64,000 bases of DNA from Clostridia bacterium (GCA_017462965.1 JAFTQC010000022.1:1-64000); one strand, 5' to 3'; shown: positions 24,979-33,150, counted from the first letter of the stretch. Program-made: numbers and translations. Notes: generated by a model not told the origin, from the sequence alone.

Positions 24979-26691
24979 ATGAATCAGATTCTATATAATA
25001 CATCTAAATCATCGTTTAAGACTAAATTGTTGATAATACTATTAATTACACTTATCGGTATAATTGTATGTTTATCAACTATTTTTTCGCTTACAAACAA
25101 GGATAACGAAGCTATTTTGAAAAATGTATTCGTTTCAGGGGTAGATGTTAGTGAGGAAACAAAAGAAGAAGCTAAGGTATTATTGGAAAATAATGTAAAT
25201 AAATATACTAAAAGAGAGATTACGCTTGTTCTTGATAGACAAGAATATAGAGTTTCTGCAGAGGAATTAGGTTTTTCTCCAGAGAATTTAGAGGCTGTTT
25301 TAGATGAAGCCTATAATTATGGTCGTTCAGATAATTTTTTAAAAAATAATTATACAATTTTGTTCAGTAATTTCAAAAACAAGGAAATTCCTTTAAATTA
25401 TATACTTGAGGAAGATAAATTCAGTAATTATATGAACAAAATAGTTGCATTAAATGAAAGCCTTGTAATGGATGATACATATGTACTTTCAGGAGATAAG
25501 TTGGTTATTACGAAAGGGCAAGATGGTGCTAAAATAGATATGGCAACTTTAGAAGAATATATCGTAACTGCTATAAAAAATGATATTTCGAGAGTTGATA
25601 TACCAATAATTGAATCAAAATCAGAAAAAGTTGATTTAGATAAGATATATGCAGAAATTTCAGTGGAACCACAAAATGCAACATTTATTTCTGGAGAAAA
25701 GTTTGAAGTGATTCCAGAAAAGAATGGATATGACTTTGATTTGGAAAATGCTAAATATGTATATTCAAATCATGATGGTTCAGGAGAAATCGTTATTGAA
25801 CTTAAGACTGTTGAACCAGAAATTAAGGTTGCTGATTTGGATGCGGAACTTTTTAAAGATACAATTTCTACATTTAGCACATCATATGATCAAGCTGATA
25901 CAAATAGGGTTCAAAACCTAAAAACGGCATCAGAAAGATGCAACGGAAAGATTTTATATCCTGGTGATGAATTTTCATTCCATAAAACAATTGGTACAAG
26001 AACGGTTGCTAACGGATATGCAGTTGGAAATTCATATGCGGGTGGAAAAGTTGTAACAAGTGTTGGCGGAGGCATTTGCCAAATATCTTCAACGCTTTAT
26101 AACATAGTTTTGAAAGCAGATTTGGAAATACTAGAAAGAAAACCTCATGGAATGATAGTTGCATATGCAGAGCCAAGTTTAGACGCTACAATTTCTGAGG
26201 GATCAATAGATTTCAGATTTAAAAATACTAGAAAATATCCGATAAAAATCTTTTCAGAAGTGAAAAATGGAACAGTTACAATGAGTATTTTGGGTCTTAA
26301 AGATGCTGATGAACCAACGATTGAATTGAAATCAGTTGTTTTAGAGACAACTCCGTATACAACAATTAAGCAAAATGATTCAACAATGAAAAAAGGAACG
26401 CAAAAAGTTGTTCAAGAACCAGAGAATGGATATGTTTCAGAGGCATACAAAATCGTAAAAGATGCAAATGGAAACGTAGTTTCAGAGACACTTATAACAA
26501 AAGATAGATATACTCCAATCAATGAAATTATAAAGGTGGGAACAAAGGTTGATAGACCAGTCACTCCTGTAACACCAGTTACACCACCGGTTGTTACTGA
26601 ACCAGAAGTTCCAGTAACGCCACCAGTGGAGGAGGAGCCTGATAGAGAATTACCACCAGGATGGGATTCTCCTGAAAGCCCATATGCTTAA
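24979..26691 (+). CDS. VanW-family cell-wall protein
   Basis: A 570-residue membrane-anchored exported protein. One transmembrane segment lies at residues 16-39. It is followed by a YoaR-like/PG_binding_4 region (about 60-270) and a VanW domain (about 300-430) with FSFHKTIGTRTVANGYAVGNSY and GGGICQISSTLYN. A G5-like stretch and a Pro/Val/Thr-rich tail (VTPVTPVTPPVV) reach the C-terminus. VanW-type proteins are linked to peptidoglycan, but their reaction is unknown. GGAGG precedes ATG at 24979. Single-gene unit. Confidence 0.87.
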   Translation: MNQILYNTSKSSFKTKLLIILLITLIGIIVCLSTIFSLTNKDNEAILKNVFVSGVDVSEETKEEAKVLLENNVNKYTKREITLVLDRQEYRVSAEELGFSPENLEAVLDEAYNYGRSDNFLKNNYTILFSNFKNKEIPLNYILEEDKFSNYMNKIVALNESLVMDDTYVLSGDKLVITKGQDGAKIDMATLEEYIVTAIKNDISRVDIPIIESKSEKVDLDKIYAEISVEPQNATFISGEKFEVIPEKNGYDFDLENAKYVYSNHDGSGEIVIELKTVEPEIKVADLDAELFKDTISTFSTSYDQADTNRVQNLKTASERCNGKILYPGDEFSFHKTIGTRTVANGYAVGNSYAGGKVVTSVGGGICQISSTLYNIVLKADLEILERKPHGMIVAYAEPSLDATISEGSIDFRFKNTRKYPIKIFSEVKNGTVTMSILGLKDADEPTIELKSVVLETTPYTTIKQNDSTMKKGTQKVVQEPENGYVSEAYKIVKDANGNVVSETLITKDRYTPINEIIKVGTKVDRPVTPVTPVTPPVVTEPEVPVTPPVEEEPDRELPPGWDSPESPYA

Positions 26692-26702
26692 AATAAAATT
26701 TT

Positions 26703-26732
26703 GGATAAAGAACCGTCCCTTTGTCCCGAAAA
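26703..26732. repeat. Single GGGACAAAGGGACGG-type arm
   Basis: GGATAAAGAACCGTCCCTTTGTCCCGAAAA is one diverged unit of the GGACAAAGGGACGGTTC family, between convergent vanW and splB. Confidence 0.6.
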
Positions 26733-26735
26733 AAG

Positions 26736-27741
26736 TTAGCTAAAGTATAGTATTTTATTTTCAGGAAAATATTTTTCGAGTTCGGCTTTTAAATACTCTT
26801 CGCCTTCGTTGCGGAGAGTATTTTTATATGCGTACATTCCTCGTCCGCGAACACGCATTATATCAGGATTGTAAAGTGAAATGGCGTTGGGATAGGCTTC
26901 TGAATTTATGGCGTTGTGGACATAGCTATATGTCATAAAAATGACTTCAAAGAATATGTCTTTTTTTACATCTTCCGACAATTCGTCAGCTAATCGTGTA
27001 ATAAGCTCATGATATAAAGTTTTCCAATCATCTATAAAAATTACAGGTGCAATAATAATACCAACTTTATAACCTGCATTTTTTAATCTTATGATTGTAC
27101 GTATTCTAGCATTTAGTCTAGATGTTCCAAATTCTACGAGATTTATAATTTTTTCCGGATTAACACTTACTCGTATTATTATTTTTTCTCTGCCGCAAGA
27201 TATGTTTAAAAGTGGATCTATCATATCGAATTTGGTTGGAAATGTTAAAAGTCCATGAGGAGATTTTGCGAAGTTTTCAATAGTCCAAACGAGGTTATTT
27301 GTAATTGTATTTTCTAAAATTAAATCGCTATTGCTGCCTATTTCAAAAGTCAGTTCTTTGTCAAAAGAAGCATTTGCAGTTTTTATAATTTTGTTTAGCA
27401 TTTGTTCACGATTGACAAATAAACGTAAGTATGAACACTTATTGAAGTGACAAACTAGATAGCAATATAAGCATGCAGCTGTACATCCGAGAAGATGTGT
27501 AGGGAACAAGAAAATCGGATACTTTATGATTTGGTGAGTATTTATGAGTTTTTCGAACACCTATAACAAGTTTTCTTTTTAAATTTGAAAATTCAGAATT
27601 CGATTTATTTCTTAATGATTCGATATTATTGTGGCTTTCAATTATTGTTTTAGGTATATCAGGATATTGCTTTAGTAATTGAATTCCTAAATCATATCCT
27701 TTTATAGCTTTTTCATAAAAAATTTCATCTGGTTTAAACAT
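26736..27741 (-). CDS. splB: Spore photoproduct lyase family radical SAM protein, read through +1 frameshift
   Basis: Radical SAM enzyme of the SplB type, which repairs the spore photoproduct in DNA. The first frame (27741 to about 27487) encodes the N-terminus up to VPYTSS. The rest, in the +1 frame, begins GCTAACLYCYL, holding the CxxxCxxC cluster motif, and runs to 26736. The frames join exactly when one base is skipped at the in-frame CGG at 27489-27487 (after UCU), reading GGA as Gly, which is the residue expected before the first cluster Cys. Without this shift no Fe-S motif would be made. The start is set by GAGGTG, which lies inside a hairpin. It may be recoded, a pseudogene or an error. 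About 335 residues after joining. Confidence 0.82.
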
Positions 27742-27744
27742 AAG

Positions 27745-27779
27745 AACACCTCGATAGTAGTATTACCAATCGAGGTGTT
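27745..27779 (-). promoter_or_regulatory. Hairpin masking the splB ribosome binding site
   Basis: AACACCTCGAT pairs perfectly with ATCGAGGTGTT around a 13-base loop. The GAGGTG of the 3' arm is the only ribosome binding site for ATG at 27741. It may be a terminator of the upstream AAA+ gene, a translational control element, or both. Confidence 0.55.
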
Positions 27780-27794
27780 TTAATTTGTAAATTT

Positions 27795-29201
27795 TTAAAA
27801 TTTTGTATCTTCATACTTTTTGACGGCACCATAAAAGTCAGTATCAATTAATAATTTTAAGTCATTTGTAGAAATATTATGCAAATTTACAATTCTATTT
27901 GCTTGTTCTTCAATCATTTTTTCAAAAATATTTCGCACGCCACGAGCGTTTGCAAATCTTGCTTTGTCAACAGTTTCAAAATATTTTCTAAAATCTATTA
28001 ATAACGATTCAGATACAATAAATTCATTTTTTCTTAAGAATAAATTTAAAATTTCGACTAATTCTTCAGGTGTATAATCGTCGAAGGTTATATATTTATT
28101 AAATCTTGAAGCAAGTCCTGGATTCATATCAATGAATTTATGCATTTCATCATTATATCCAGCAACAATTACTACTAAATCATCACGATGATTTTCCATT
28201 TCTTTTATTAGTTCGGCAATAGCTTCCGCTCCATAGTCATCTTGGCCGCCTTGTGCTAATGAATATGCTTCATCAATAAACAAAATTCCACCTAACGCAT
28301 TTTTTATAGCATCCTGAGTTTTTTGAGCAGTTTGGCCGATGTATTCGCCAACTAAATCACTTCTGCTAACTTCTGTTAAATGTCCTTTAGATAATATTCC
28401 AAGCGAACCGTAGATTTGAGCTATAATTCTTGCAATTGTAGTTTTACCAGTTCCAGGGTTACCAGTAAAAACAAGGTGTTTACTAGTATTAATAGGGGGT
28501 AATCTCTTTTTTACACGCATGTTATTAACGATAGCCATATTAATTAGTGTACTAACTTCGGATTTCACATTTTCAAGGCCGATTAATTCGTCAAGTGATT
28601 TCATGACTTCATCAATTGGGGTAGCTGGCTTAATGCTTTCTTCGAATTTTTTCTTTGCATTTTCAATGCTATCCCCAAAATTATTTTTTATGTAATAAGA
28701 TCCAAGTAGTTCTTTAATTAATAGTTGGCGATATTCTGTTATAAATTTGATTTCAGATTCATCAAGATCTTTATCTGATGCTGAAAAATTTAAGGCAATT
28801 TTTGTAATGCACTTGATTAAAAGTTCAAGGTGTGTGCGACTATTTCTGAATGATTTTATTTCATGTAAATAAGCCGGTATGTATGAGAAGAAATCTGTTC
28901 TTCTTTTTAGAACTGCAATCCTTTCAAATGACGAGGGTATTGTCAATTGATTAGAATTAAATAAATATTTTAAAAATTGTTCTTCATCGCGCGAAATGTT
29001 TAAATTAATTTCACCAAGAGAAATTAGAAATTTGAATAGATGAATACGCATTTCGTCAAGTGCCTTTTGCATTGAAAAGGTTTGACCGTTGCTTTCATAG
29101 ATATATTTAATATATTTTTCGAGTTCAACATAAAAATTATAAATATTGGGGATAACAGTATCCACCTTTAAAATGTCTAGATTTGGGGTATTATTAGACA
29201 T
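27795..29201 (-). CDS. CbxX/CfxQ-type AAA+ ATPase (SpoVK-like)
   Basis: A 468-residue protein with a helical N-terminal half (1-190) and one AAA+ domain of the CbxX/SpoVK type. It shows Walker A GNPGTGKTT (247-255), the pore-like segment LVGEYIGQTAQKT, Walker B GGILFIDEAYSL, sensor 1 VIVAGYNDEM and an Arg-finger-like PGLASRF. It is closely related to each of the three domains of the protein at 12271-16167. The partner is unknown. AAAGAGGTG precedes ATG. It is transcribed after mscL on the same strand, separated by a terminator. Confidence 0.9.
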   Translation of the reverse strand: MSNNTPNLDILKVDTVIPNIYNFYVELEKYIKYIYESNGQTFSMQKALDEMRIHLFKFLISLGEINLNISRDEEQFLKYLFNSNQLTIPSSFERIAVLKRRTDFFSYIPAYLHEIKSFRNSRTHLELLIKCITKIALNFSASDKDLDESEIKFITEYRQLLIKELLGSYYIKNNFGDSIENAKKKFEESIKPATPIDEVMKSLDELIGLENVKSEVSTLINMAIVNNMRVKKRLPPINTSKHLVFTGNPGTGKTTIARIIAQIYGSLGILSKGHLTEVSRSDLVGEYIGQTAQKTQDAIKNALGGILFIDEAYSLAQGGQDDYGAEAIAELIKEMENHRDDLVVIVAGYNDEMHKFIDMNPGLASRFNKYITFDDYTPEELVEILNLFLRKNEFIVSESLLIDFRKYFETVDKARFANARGVRNIFEKMIEEQANRIVNLHNISTNDLKLLIDTDFYGAVKKYEDTKF

Positions 29202-29225
29202 GAAAACACCTCTTTTTTAGTATAA

Positions 29226-29270
29226 AAAACGCTTCTGGTGAGACTTTTTGTGCCCCAAAAGAAGCGTCTT
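29226..29270 (-). terminator. Terminator of mscL
   Basis: On the minus strand AGACGCTTCT ... AGAAGCGT followed by TTTTTTATA. Confidence 0.7.
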
Positions 29271-29282
29271 CTTTAAATATAA

Positions 29283-29786
29283 TTAATTTAATTCTGATGT
29301 ACAATGTGGACATTTTGTAGCTGCAATCTTAACTGTAGATAGGCAATATGGGCATTCTTTCTCTGTTGGAGCTGCAGGAACTTCATTTTTCTTCTTTCTA
29401 GGTACAAGCAATTTTTTGAATACTATAAAAATTACAAGTGCAACTATTAAGAAGTTGATTACTGCAGTTATGAAATTTCCATATGCTAAGATAGCTGCTC
29501 CAGCTTCTTGAGCTGCTGCAAGTGATTCATACTTAGTTCCATCAAGTGAAATAAATAATTCTGAAAAGTCAAGACCACCTGTAAGAGCACCAATAAGTGG
29601 AGTGATAATGTCTTTTACTAAAGAATTGATTATGCTTGTGAATGCAGAACCAATAATCATACCTGTAGCTAAATCTACAACATTTCCTTTCATAGCAAAT
29701 GCTTTAAATTCTTTAATGAAGCTTTTTGAACCTTCTTTTACTTTGTCTACGTTAATGTCTGTTTTTACATCTTTTAATTTTCCCAT
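29283..29786 (-). CDS. mscL: Large-conductance mechanosensitive channel with C-terminal zinc ribbon
   Basis: A 167-residue Msc[45 protein letters not shown] covers the N-terminal helix and TM1, the periplasmic loop follows, and TM2 (about 107-128) ends in [13 protein letters not shown]. It releases osmolytes on hypo-osmotic shock. Unusually, the C-terminus carries a zinc ribbon ([18 protein letters not shown], about residues 145-162) not found in the classic E. coli or Bacillus protein. GGAGG precedes ATG. Downstream on the same strand is the AAA+ gene. Confidence 0.93.
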   Translation of the reverse strand: MGKLKDVKTDINVDKVKEGSKSFIKEFKAFAMKGNVVDLATGMIIGSAFTSIINSLVKDIITPLIGALTGGLDFSELFISLDGTKYESLAAAQEAGAAILAYGNFITAVINFLIVALVIFIVFKKLLVPRKKKNEVPAAPTEKECPYCLSTVKIAATKCPHCTSELN

Positions 29787-29849
29787 GGCATAGGCCTCCT
29801 TTAATTGTTTACATGAAAATAATACAATTTTAAGAGGGATAAGTCAAGA

Positions 29850-29880
29850 GGGAGGGACTATCAAGGGGCGTTCTTCTTGA
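29850..29880. repeat. Degenerate GGGACG-family pair
   Basis: CAAGAGGGAGGGACTATCAAGGGGCGTTCTTCTTG is a decayed copy of the inverted AAGAGGGACGCC pair. Confidence 0.5.
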
Positions 29881-29882
29881 TA

Positions 29883-29911
29883 TTGACAATTGTGAAAAAT
29901 GATGCTATTAT
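29883..29911 (+). promoter_or_regulatory. Strong promoter of the tRNA-like RNA
   Basis: TTGACA at 29883-29888 and TATTAT at 29906-29911, 17-bp spacer. Confidence 0.75.
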
Positions 29912-29968
29912 AACAGGGCAAAAGAGTCGTTGTTGTTATGAAAAATACTTTGGATAATTCTTTAGTGA

Positions 29969-30204
29969 GTGGGTATGGTCTAAGTAGACGTTGGAACTTT
30001 GAGCGGTGCTACCTCGAGGAGCATTGCTGAAAGGATCGGTGGACGCTCTGATTAATACACCTGTCGTAGGGGATAGTGCGGTTTATACCTTGCTATCTTG
30101 GGAGAGAACCTTACTACTTTGGTGTGTTTGAAAGCTAAGAGAGCGCCCTGCCTAGTATCCTCAAAGTTTCGAAGCTGTGGGTTCAAGTCCCACTACCCAC
30201 GCCA
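29969..30204 (+). ncRNA. Stable RNA with tRNA-like acceptor and T arm, tmRNA-like topology
   Basis: 236 nt. The 5' GTGGGTA pairs with TACCCAC at the 3' end, followed by G and encoded CCA. A T arm (GTGGG-TTCAAGT-CCCAC) adjoins. Instead of an anticodon arm, a helix of about 13 bp with wobbles (TTGGAACTTTGAG at 29991-30003 with CTCAAAGTTTCGAA at 30160-30173) opens into a structured domain. Inside are the hairpin AGCGGTGCT/AGCATTGCT and a long rod (AATACACC/GGTGTGTT, GATAG/CTATC). This order matches tmRNA, but I see no tag reading frame ending in Ala-Ala, no G-U pair at acceptor position 3-70, and discriminator G. A tRNA with an intron is less likely because the inserted ends pair with each other. 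Identity is unresolved. Confidence 0.65.
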
Positions 30205-30400
30205 TCGCGTATGCCGGTGTTATTTTAAACCCGTGTGCGGCTCCACCTCCTCGCAAAATGTGGCCATGCAAAAAAAGAGAGGCGCACTGTATTTTGCCGG
30301 CGTACGCTAAATATGAATTGAAATCTGCACGCCCTGCGGATTCGGCCGACTTCAAGTTGTCAACCCCGACTTGAGTTAGCTCTTGTAGAAGAGGAACGCT
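30205..30400 (+). other. GC-rich segment after the tRNA-like RNA
   Basis: About 170 bases directly after the CCA are much GC-richer than the surroundings. They contain an inverted repeat (GCGTATGCCGG at about 30207 and CCGGCGTACGC at about 30298). Open frames on both strands look spurious. This may be an element inserted at the 3' end of a tRNA-like gene, or a structured trailer. Confidence 0.35.
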
Positions 30401-30403
30401 TCT

Positions 30404-30440
30404 ACAAGCCCCATATTAATATATGGGGCTTTTGTTTTTT
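30404..30440 (+). terminator. Intrinsic terminator of the stable RNA transcript
   Basis: AAGCCCCATAT pairs with ATATGGGGCTT around TAAT, followed by TTGTTTTTTT. Confidence 0.85.
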
Positions 30441-30485
30441 TGGCAGGAGCGTCCATCTTGTTACTTCCGGCTGAATCTCTTGCTA

Positions 30486-30514
30486 TTGACATTTTGCCTA
30501 TTTTGGCATATAAT
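30486..30514 (+). promoter_or_regulatory. Consensus promoter of cysS leader transcript
   Basis: TTGACA (30486-30491) and TATAAT (30509-30514) with a 17-bp spacer, a perfect sigma-A-type promoter. Confidence 0.9.
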
Positions 30515-30545
30515 ACAGAAAGATTATGATGAGAGGAAGAGATAT

Positions 30546-30590
30546 ATGAAAAAATATATAATCACTAATTGTTGCTGTTGTACTTGCTAA
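30546..30590 (+). CDS. Cysteine-rich leader peptide of cysS
   Basis: A 14-residue reading frame, MKKYIITNCCCCTC, with five Cys codons (UGU UGC UGU UGU ACU UGC) directly before the stop. It begins about 30 bases after a consensus promoter and has AGAGGAAGAG as ribosome binding site. It is followed by alternative hairpins and a terminator, then cysS. The layout is that of a classical ribosome-mediated attenuator, in which ribosomes stalled at Cys codons, when Cys-tRNA is scarce, change the fold of the leader. It is below the length normally annotated. The evidence is position and composition; translation is not proven. Confidence 0.8.
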   Translation: MKKYIITNCCCCTC

Positions 30591-30599
30591 GTGCTCTGT

Positions 30600-30705
30600 C
30601 TATTGTAGATATGAGTACTATTTTGCATGCCTACAATAGTGATTATATTATTCTAATATCATTAGATAAAATAAAGCTATGTAGGTCTAAAACTACATAG
30701 CTTTT
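30600..30705 (+). promoter_or_regulatory. Attenuator of cysS: competing hairpins and terminator
   Basis: CTATTGTAG (30600-30608) pairs with CTACAATAG (30631-30639). The latter strand, extended as CAATAGTGATTAT (30634-30646), can instead pair with ATAATCACTAATTG inside the leader peptide codons (about 30558-30571). A final hairpin, AAGCTATGTAG/CTACATAGCTT (30674-30703), followed by TTG, is a modest terminator 40 bases before cysS. No T-box motif is present. Confidence 0.65.
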
Positions 30706-30744
30706 GTTATGTATATAGTAAAAATATGATTAGGAGGTTTTTTT

Positions 30745-32205
30745 ATGAAAATATATAATTCAATGACAGGAAAAAAAGAGGAGTTTAAGCCGATTAATGA
30801 AAATAAGGTAAACATGTATGCCTGCGGTATTACAGTTTATGATTTGAGCCACATTGGCCATGCTCGTCAGGCAATTGTATATGCAATGATAACAGATTAT
30901 TTTAGATACAGAGGATATGACGTTAAATATGTTCGTAATTATACTGATGTGGACGATAAGATAATTAATCGTGCAAATCAGCTTGGCAAGAATGCTATAG
31001 AGTTTTCAAGGGAACAAATTGAGGAAACTGAAAAGGATATGGCTGGACTACATATTACAGATGCTGATATTAAAACGAAAGCTTCTGAATATATCGATAA
31101 AATAATTGATTTTGTAGGTAATTTGGTTGAAAAAGGGTATGCATATCCAACTGAAAAGGGAGATGTATATTATAGAGTCAGAAACTTTAGGGAGTATGGC
31201 AAGCTTTCAAATAGAAATGTTGATGATATGTTGAATGGTGTTCGAGTTGAGCTTGAAGAGGGGAAAGAAGATCCTATTGATTTTGCTCTTTGGAAATCAG
31301 CTAAGGAAGGCGAGATTTCATGGGATTCACCTTGGGGCAAGGGTAGACCAGGATGGCATATTGAATGCTCTGTAATGGCGCTTTCAACACTTGGTGAAAC
31401 CATTGATATTCATGGTGGTGGAAGGGATTTGATGTTCCCTCATCATGAAAATGAAATTGCGCAATCTGAAGCTTTGACAGGCAAAACTTTTGCAAATTAT
31501 TGGTCACATTGCGGACTTATTAAAATAAATGGTGAGAAAATGAGTAAATCGTTAGGCAACTCATTAACAATTCGTGATGCGCTAAAAATGTACAATTACG
31601 AAGTGTTGAAATATGTTATGTTCTCAAAACATTATTCATCAGATATTGATATTTTGGATAGTGACTATGTTACAGCCGAAAGTCAAATGTATTATTTTTA
31701 TAATACGATAAAATCTATGGAAGCTTTTGTAAATCAATATGCGACAGAAAGTGCAGAAAGATTAGAGGATTCTATTGCTGGAACAATAACTGAAGAGTTT
31801 ATTGAAGCGATGGATGATGATTTTAACACTACAGCTGCGATAGCTAATCTTCATGGTATTTTTAAGTATAGTAATGGAGTAATAAAAGCCGCAAATAAAG
31901 GAAATAGAGAGAAAACAGCAAATACTTTGAAGGAAATTCTTGAAAAAGTTAAAGATGCATACAAGGTTTTAGGATTCTTTACACAAGATCCAGAAAAATT
32001 TATTTCAGAACTTAAGGTTAAATATTTAGGAAAATTAAATATGACAGAAGAGGAAATTACGAAAGAAATTGAAGCAAGAAAAGCTGCAAAAGCTGAGAAA
32101 AATTATGCTTTGGCGGATGAAATTAGAACAGGTTTAGATGAAAAAGGAATTATACTAAACGATACAGCTGCAGGAACAGTTTGGGATATAAAAGCACTTT
32201 ATTAA
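30745..32205 (+). CDS. cysS: Cysteinyl-tRNA synthetase
   Basis: A 486-residue class I synthetase that attaches Cys to tRNA-Cys. It shows the HIGH signature as SHIGHAR (about 35-41), the KMSKS loop EKMSKSLGNS near residue 265, and the zinc ligands Cys (YACGITV), Cys (WHIECSVM) and His/Glu (FPHHENEIAQSE). The C-terminal DALR-like and anticodon-binding region is complete. AGGAGG precedes ATG at 30745. It lies behind a Cys-codon leader peptide and terminator, suggesting control by Cys-tRNA charging without a T-box. The gene for tRNA-Cys is at 49375-49448. Confidence 0.96.
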   Translation: MKIYNSMTGKKEEFKPINENKVNMYACGITVYDLSHIGHARQAIVYAMITDYFRYRGYDVKYVRNYTDVDDKIINRANQLGKNAIEFSREQIEETEKDMAGLHITDADIKTKASEYIDKIIDFVGNLVEKGYAYPTEKGDVYYRVRNFREYGKLSNRNVDDMLNGVRVELEEGKEDPIDFALWKSAKEGEISWDSPWGKGRPGWHIECSVMALSTLGETIDIHGGGRDLMFPHHENEIAQSEALTGKTFANYWSHCGLIKINGEKMSKSLGNSLTIRDALKMYNYEVLKYVMFSKHYSSDIDILDSDYVTAESQMYYFYNTIKSMEAFVNQYATESAERLEDSIAGTITEEFIEAMDDDFNTTAAIANLHGIFKYSNGVIKAANKGNREKTANTLKEILEKVKDAYKVLGFFTQDPEKFISELKVKYLGKLNMTEEEITKEIEARKAAKAEKNYALADEIRTGLDEKGIILNDTAAGTVWDIKALY

Positions 32206-32216
32206 AAGGCAAAAAA

Positions 32217-32277
32217 ACAACTAATACATTTTGCTACTAAATATTTCAGTATAAAAGTATTAGTTGTTTTTTTTTTA
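32217..32277 (+). terminator. Terminator of cysS
   Basis: AACAACTAATAC pairs with GTATTAGTTGTT across a loop of about 30 bases, followed by eight T residues. The T run reaches the stop of the convergent gene. Confidence 0.8.
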
Positions 32278-32493
32278 TTGAATTGGAGTGTTTTCATCAT
32301 ACATTTTGTTCTCTTTGTTAGTTTCAACAGAAACTTTTGGTTTTGTTAGAGCTACAATTAATAGTCCAAGCAGACCTAAAAATGCAACCCAAAGAAAACC
32401 TGCTATAAAAGAATAACCCTTGTTTTGGTGAATTTTACCTCCTACGATTGCTAAAATTAAAGATAATACTAAAGACATTGCGGTGTATTCCAT
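32275..32493 (-). CDS. Small membrane protein
   Basis: A 72-residue protein with two transmembrane segments (about 5-20 and 27-50) and a short polar tail. The GFLWVAFLGLLGLLIVAL pattern resembles the superinfection-immunity/TM2-like small proteins, but I cannot assign it. ATG at 32493 has AGGAGG upstream. Its start overlaps the end of the upstream membrane gene by 25 bases, implying coupled translation. Confidence 0.7.
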   Translation of the reverse strand: MEYTAMSLVLSLILAIVGGKIHQNKGYSFIAGFLWVAFLGLLGLLIVALTKPKVSVETNKENKMYDENTPIQ

Positions 32494-33092
32494 AATAATT
32501 CCTCCTTTTCTTCACATACAACATGTTTTTTTAGAGTTTTTCTTTGTAGGGCAGTAGCACATAAAGCTGTTACAGTTATACCAATAGAGCTAATAATTAT
32601 GTATGTAGTTAGTTCTTCTTTTTCAGCTTGAATTGCTTTTTGTTTTTCGATTTGATATTCACGCATGTATTCATCAGAGTATACGCTTCCCATGATTGTT
32701 TCTGATAGTTTTATACTGAAGTCGTTTTCGATATATTCTTTGTATGCTTCTAACGAAGTTTCAATGTTGTTAAAGCAATTTATCGCACAATAAATTGCAG
32801 TCCATGTTAACATTCCAAAAAGTAATCTTGAAAGTTCATCTCTAGCAAGTTTTTTGTTTTTAAGTGTTATAGAAATTGAAATTTTCCATGTAAAAAAAAC
32901 TAAAATTCCTTGTAATATTACTTGTAAAGAGAATAATGTTATGTAGCTTATTTCCTCTGGAAGAAACATCATTAAGATTAGGTAAGGAATATTTAAAAAT
33001 GTAAGAAAAACGACAAATAATGCAATCAGTTCTGGCAAAACAAGTTTTGTTGTAAATGCTTGAGTATCGTTAATATTAGTATTTTCAGACAT
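32469..33092 (-). CDS. Four-TM membrane protein, unknown
   Basis: 207 residues. Hydrophobic segments lie at about 20-42, 53-73, 92-112 and 170-190, with a basic and acidic helical loop between the third and fourth. The family is not recognised. ATG at 33092 (MSENTNIND) is chosen from the GTGATATAT context and the lack of a site for the longer form. It forms an operon with the overlapping 72-residue gene. Confidence 0.65.
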   Translation of the reverse strand: MSENTNINDTQAFTTKLVLPELIALFVVFLTFLNIPYLILMMFLPEEISYITLFSLQVILQGILVFFTWKISISITLKNKKLARDELSRLLFGMLTWTAIYCAINCFNNIETSLEAYKEYIENDFSIKLSETIMGSVYSDEYMREYQIEKQKAIQAEKEELTTYIIISSIGITVTALCATALQRKTLKKHVVCEEKEELLWNTPQCL

Positions 33093-33150
33093 ATATATCA
33101 CCCCACTTATAACTACATTGTACCATAATTTTACATAAAATAGCAAGTTT

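Noticed and set aside
29969-30204. tRNA interrupted by a group I intron
   Set aside because: The ends of the would-be intron pair with each other as an extension of the stem, the expected core motifs were not found, and no sensible anticodon results from simple removal.
30161-30374. Open frames on both strands over the 3' end of the tRNA-like RNA and the GC-rich block
   Set aside because: They read through the T arm and CCA, have no ribosome binding site, and result from the high GC of the block.
30515-30744. T-box riboswitch before cysS
   Set aside because: No AGGGTGGNACC-type T-box sequence or specifier stem; the Cys-codon frame and simple hairpins fit peptide-mediated attenuation better.
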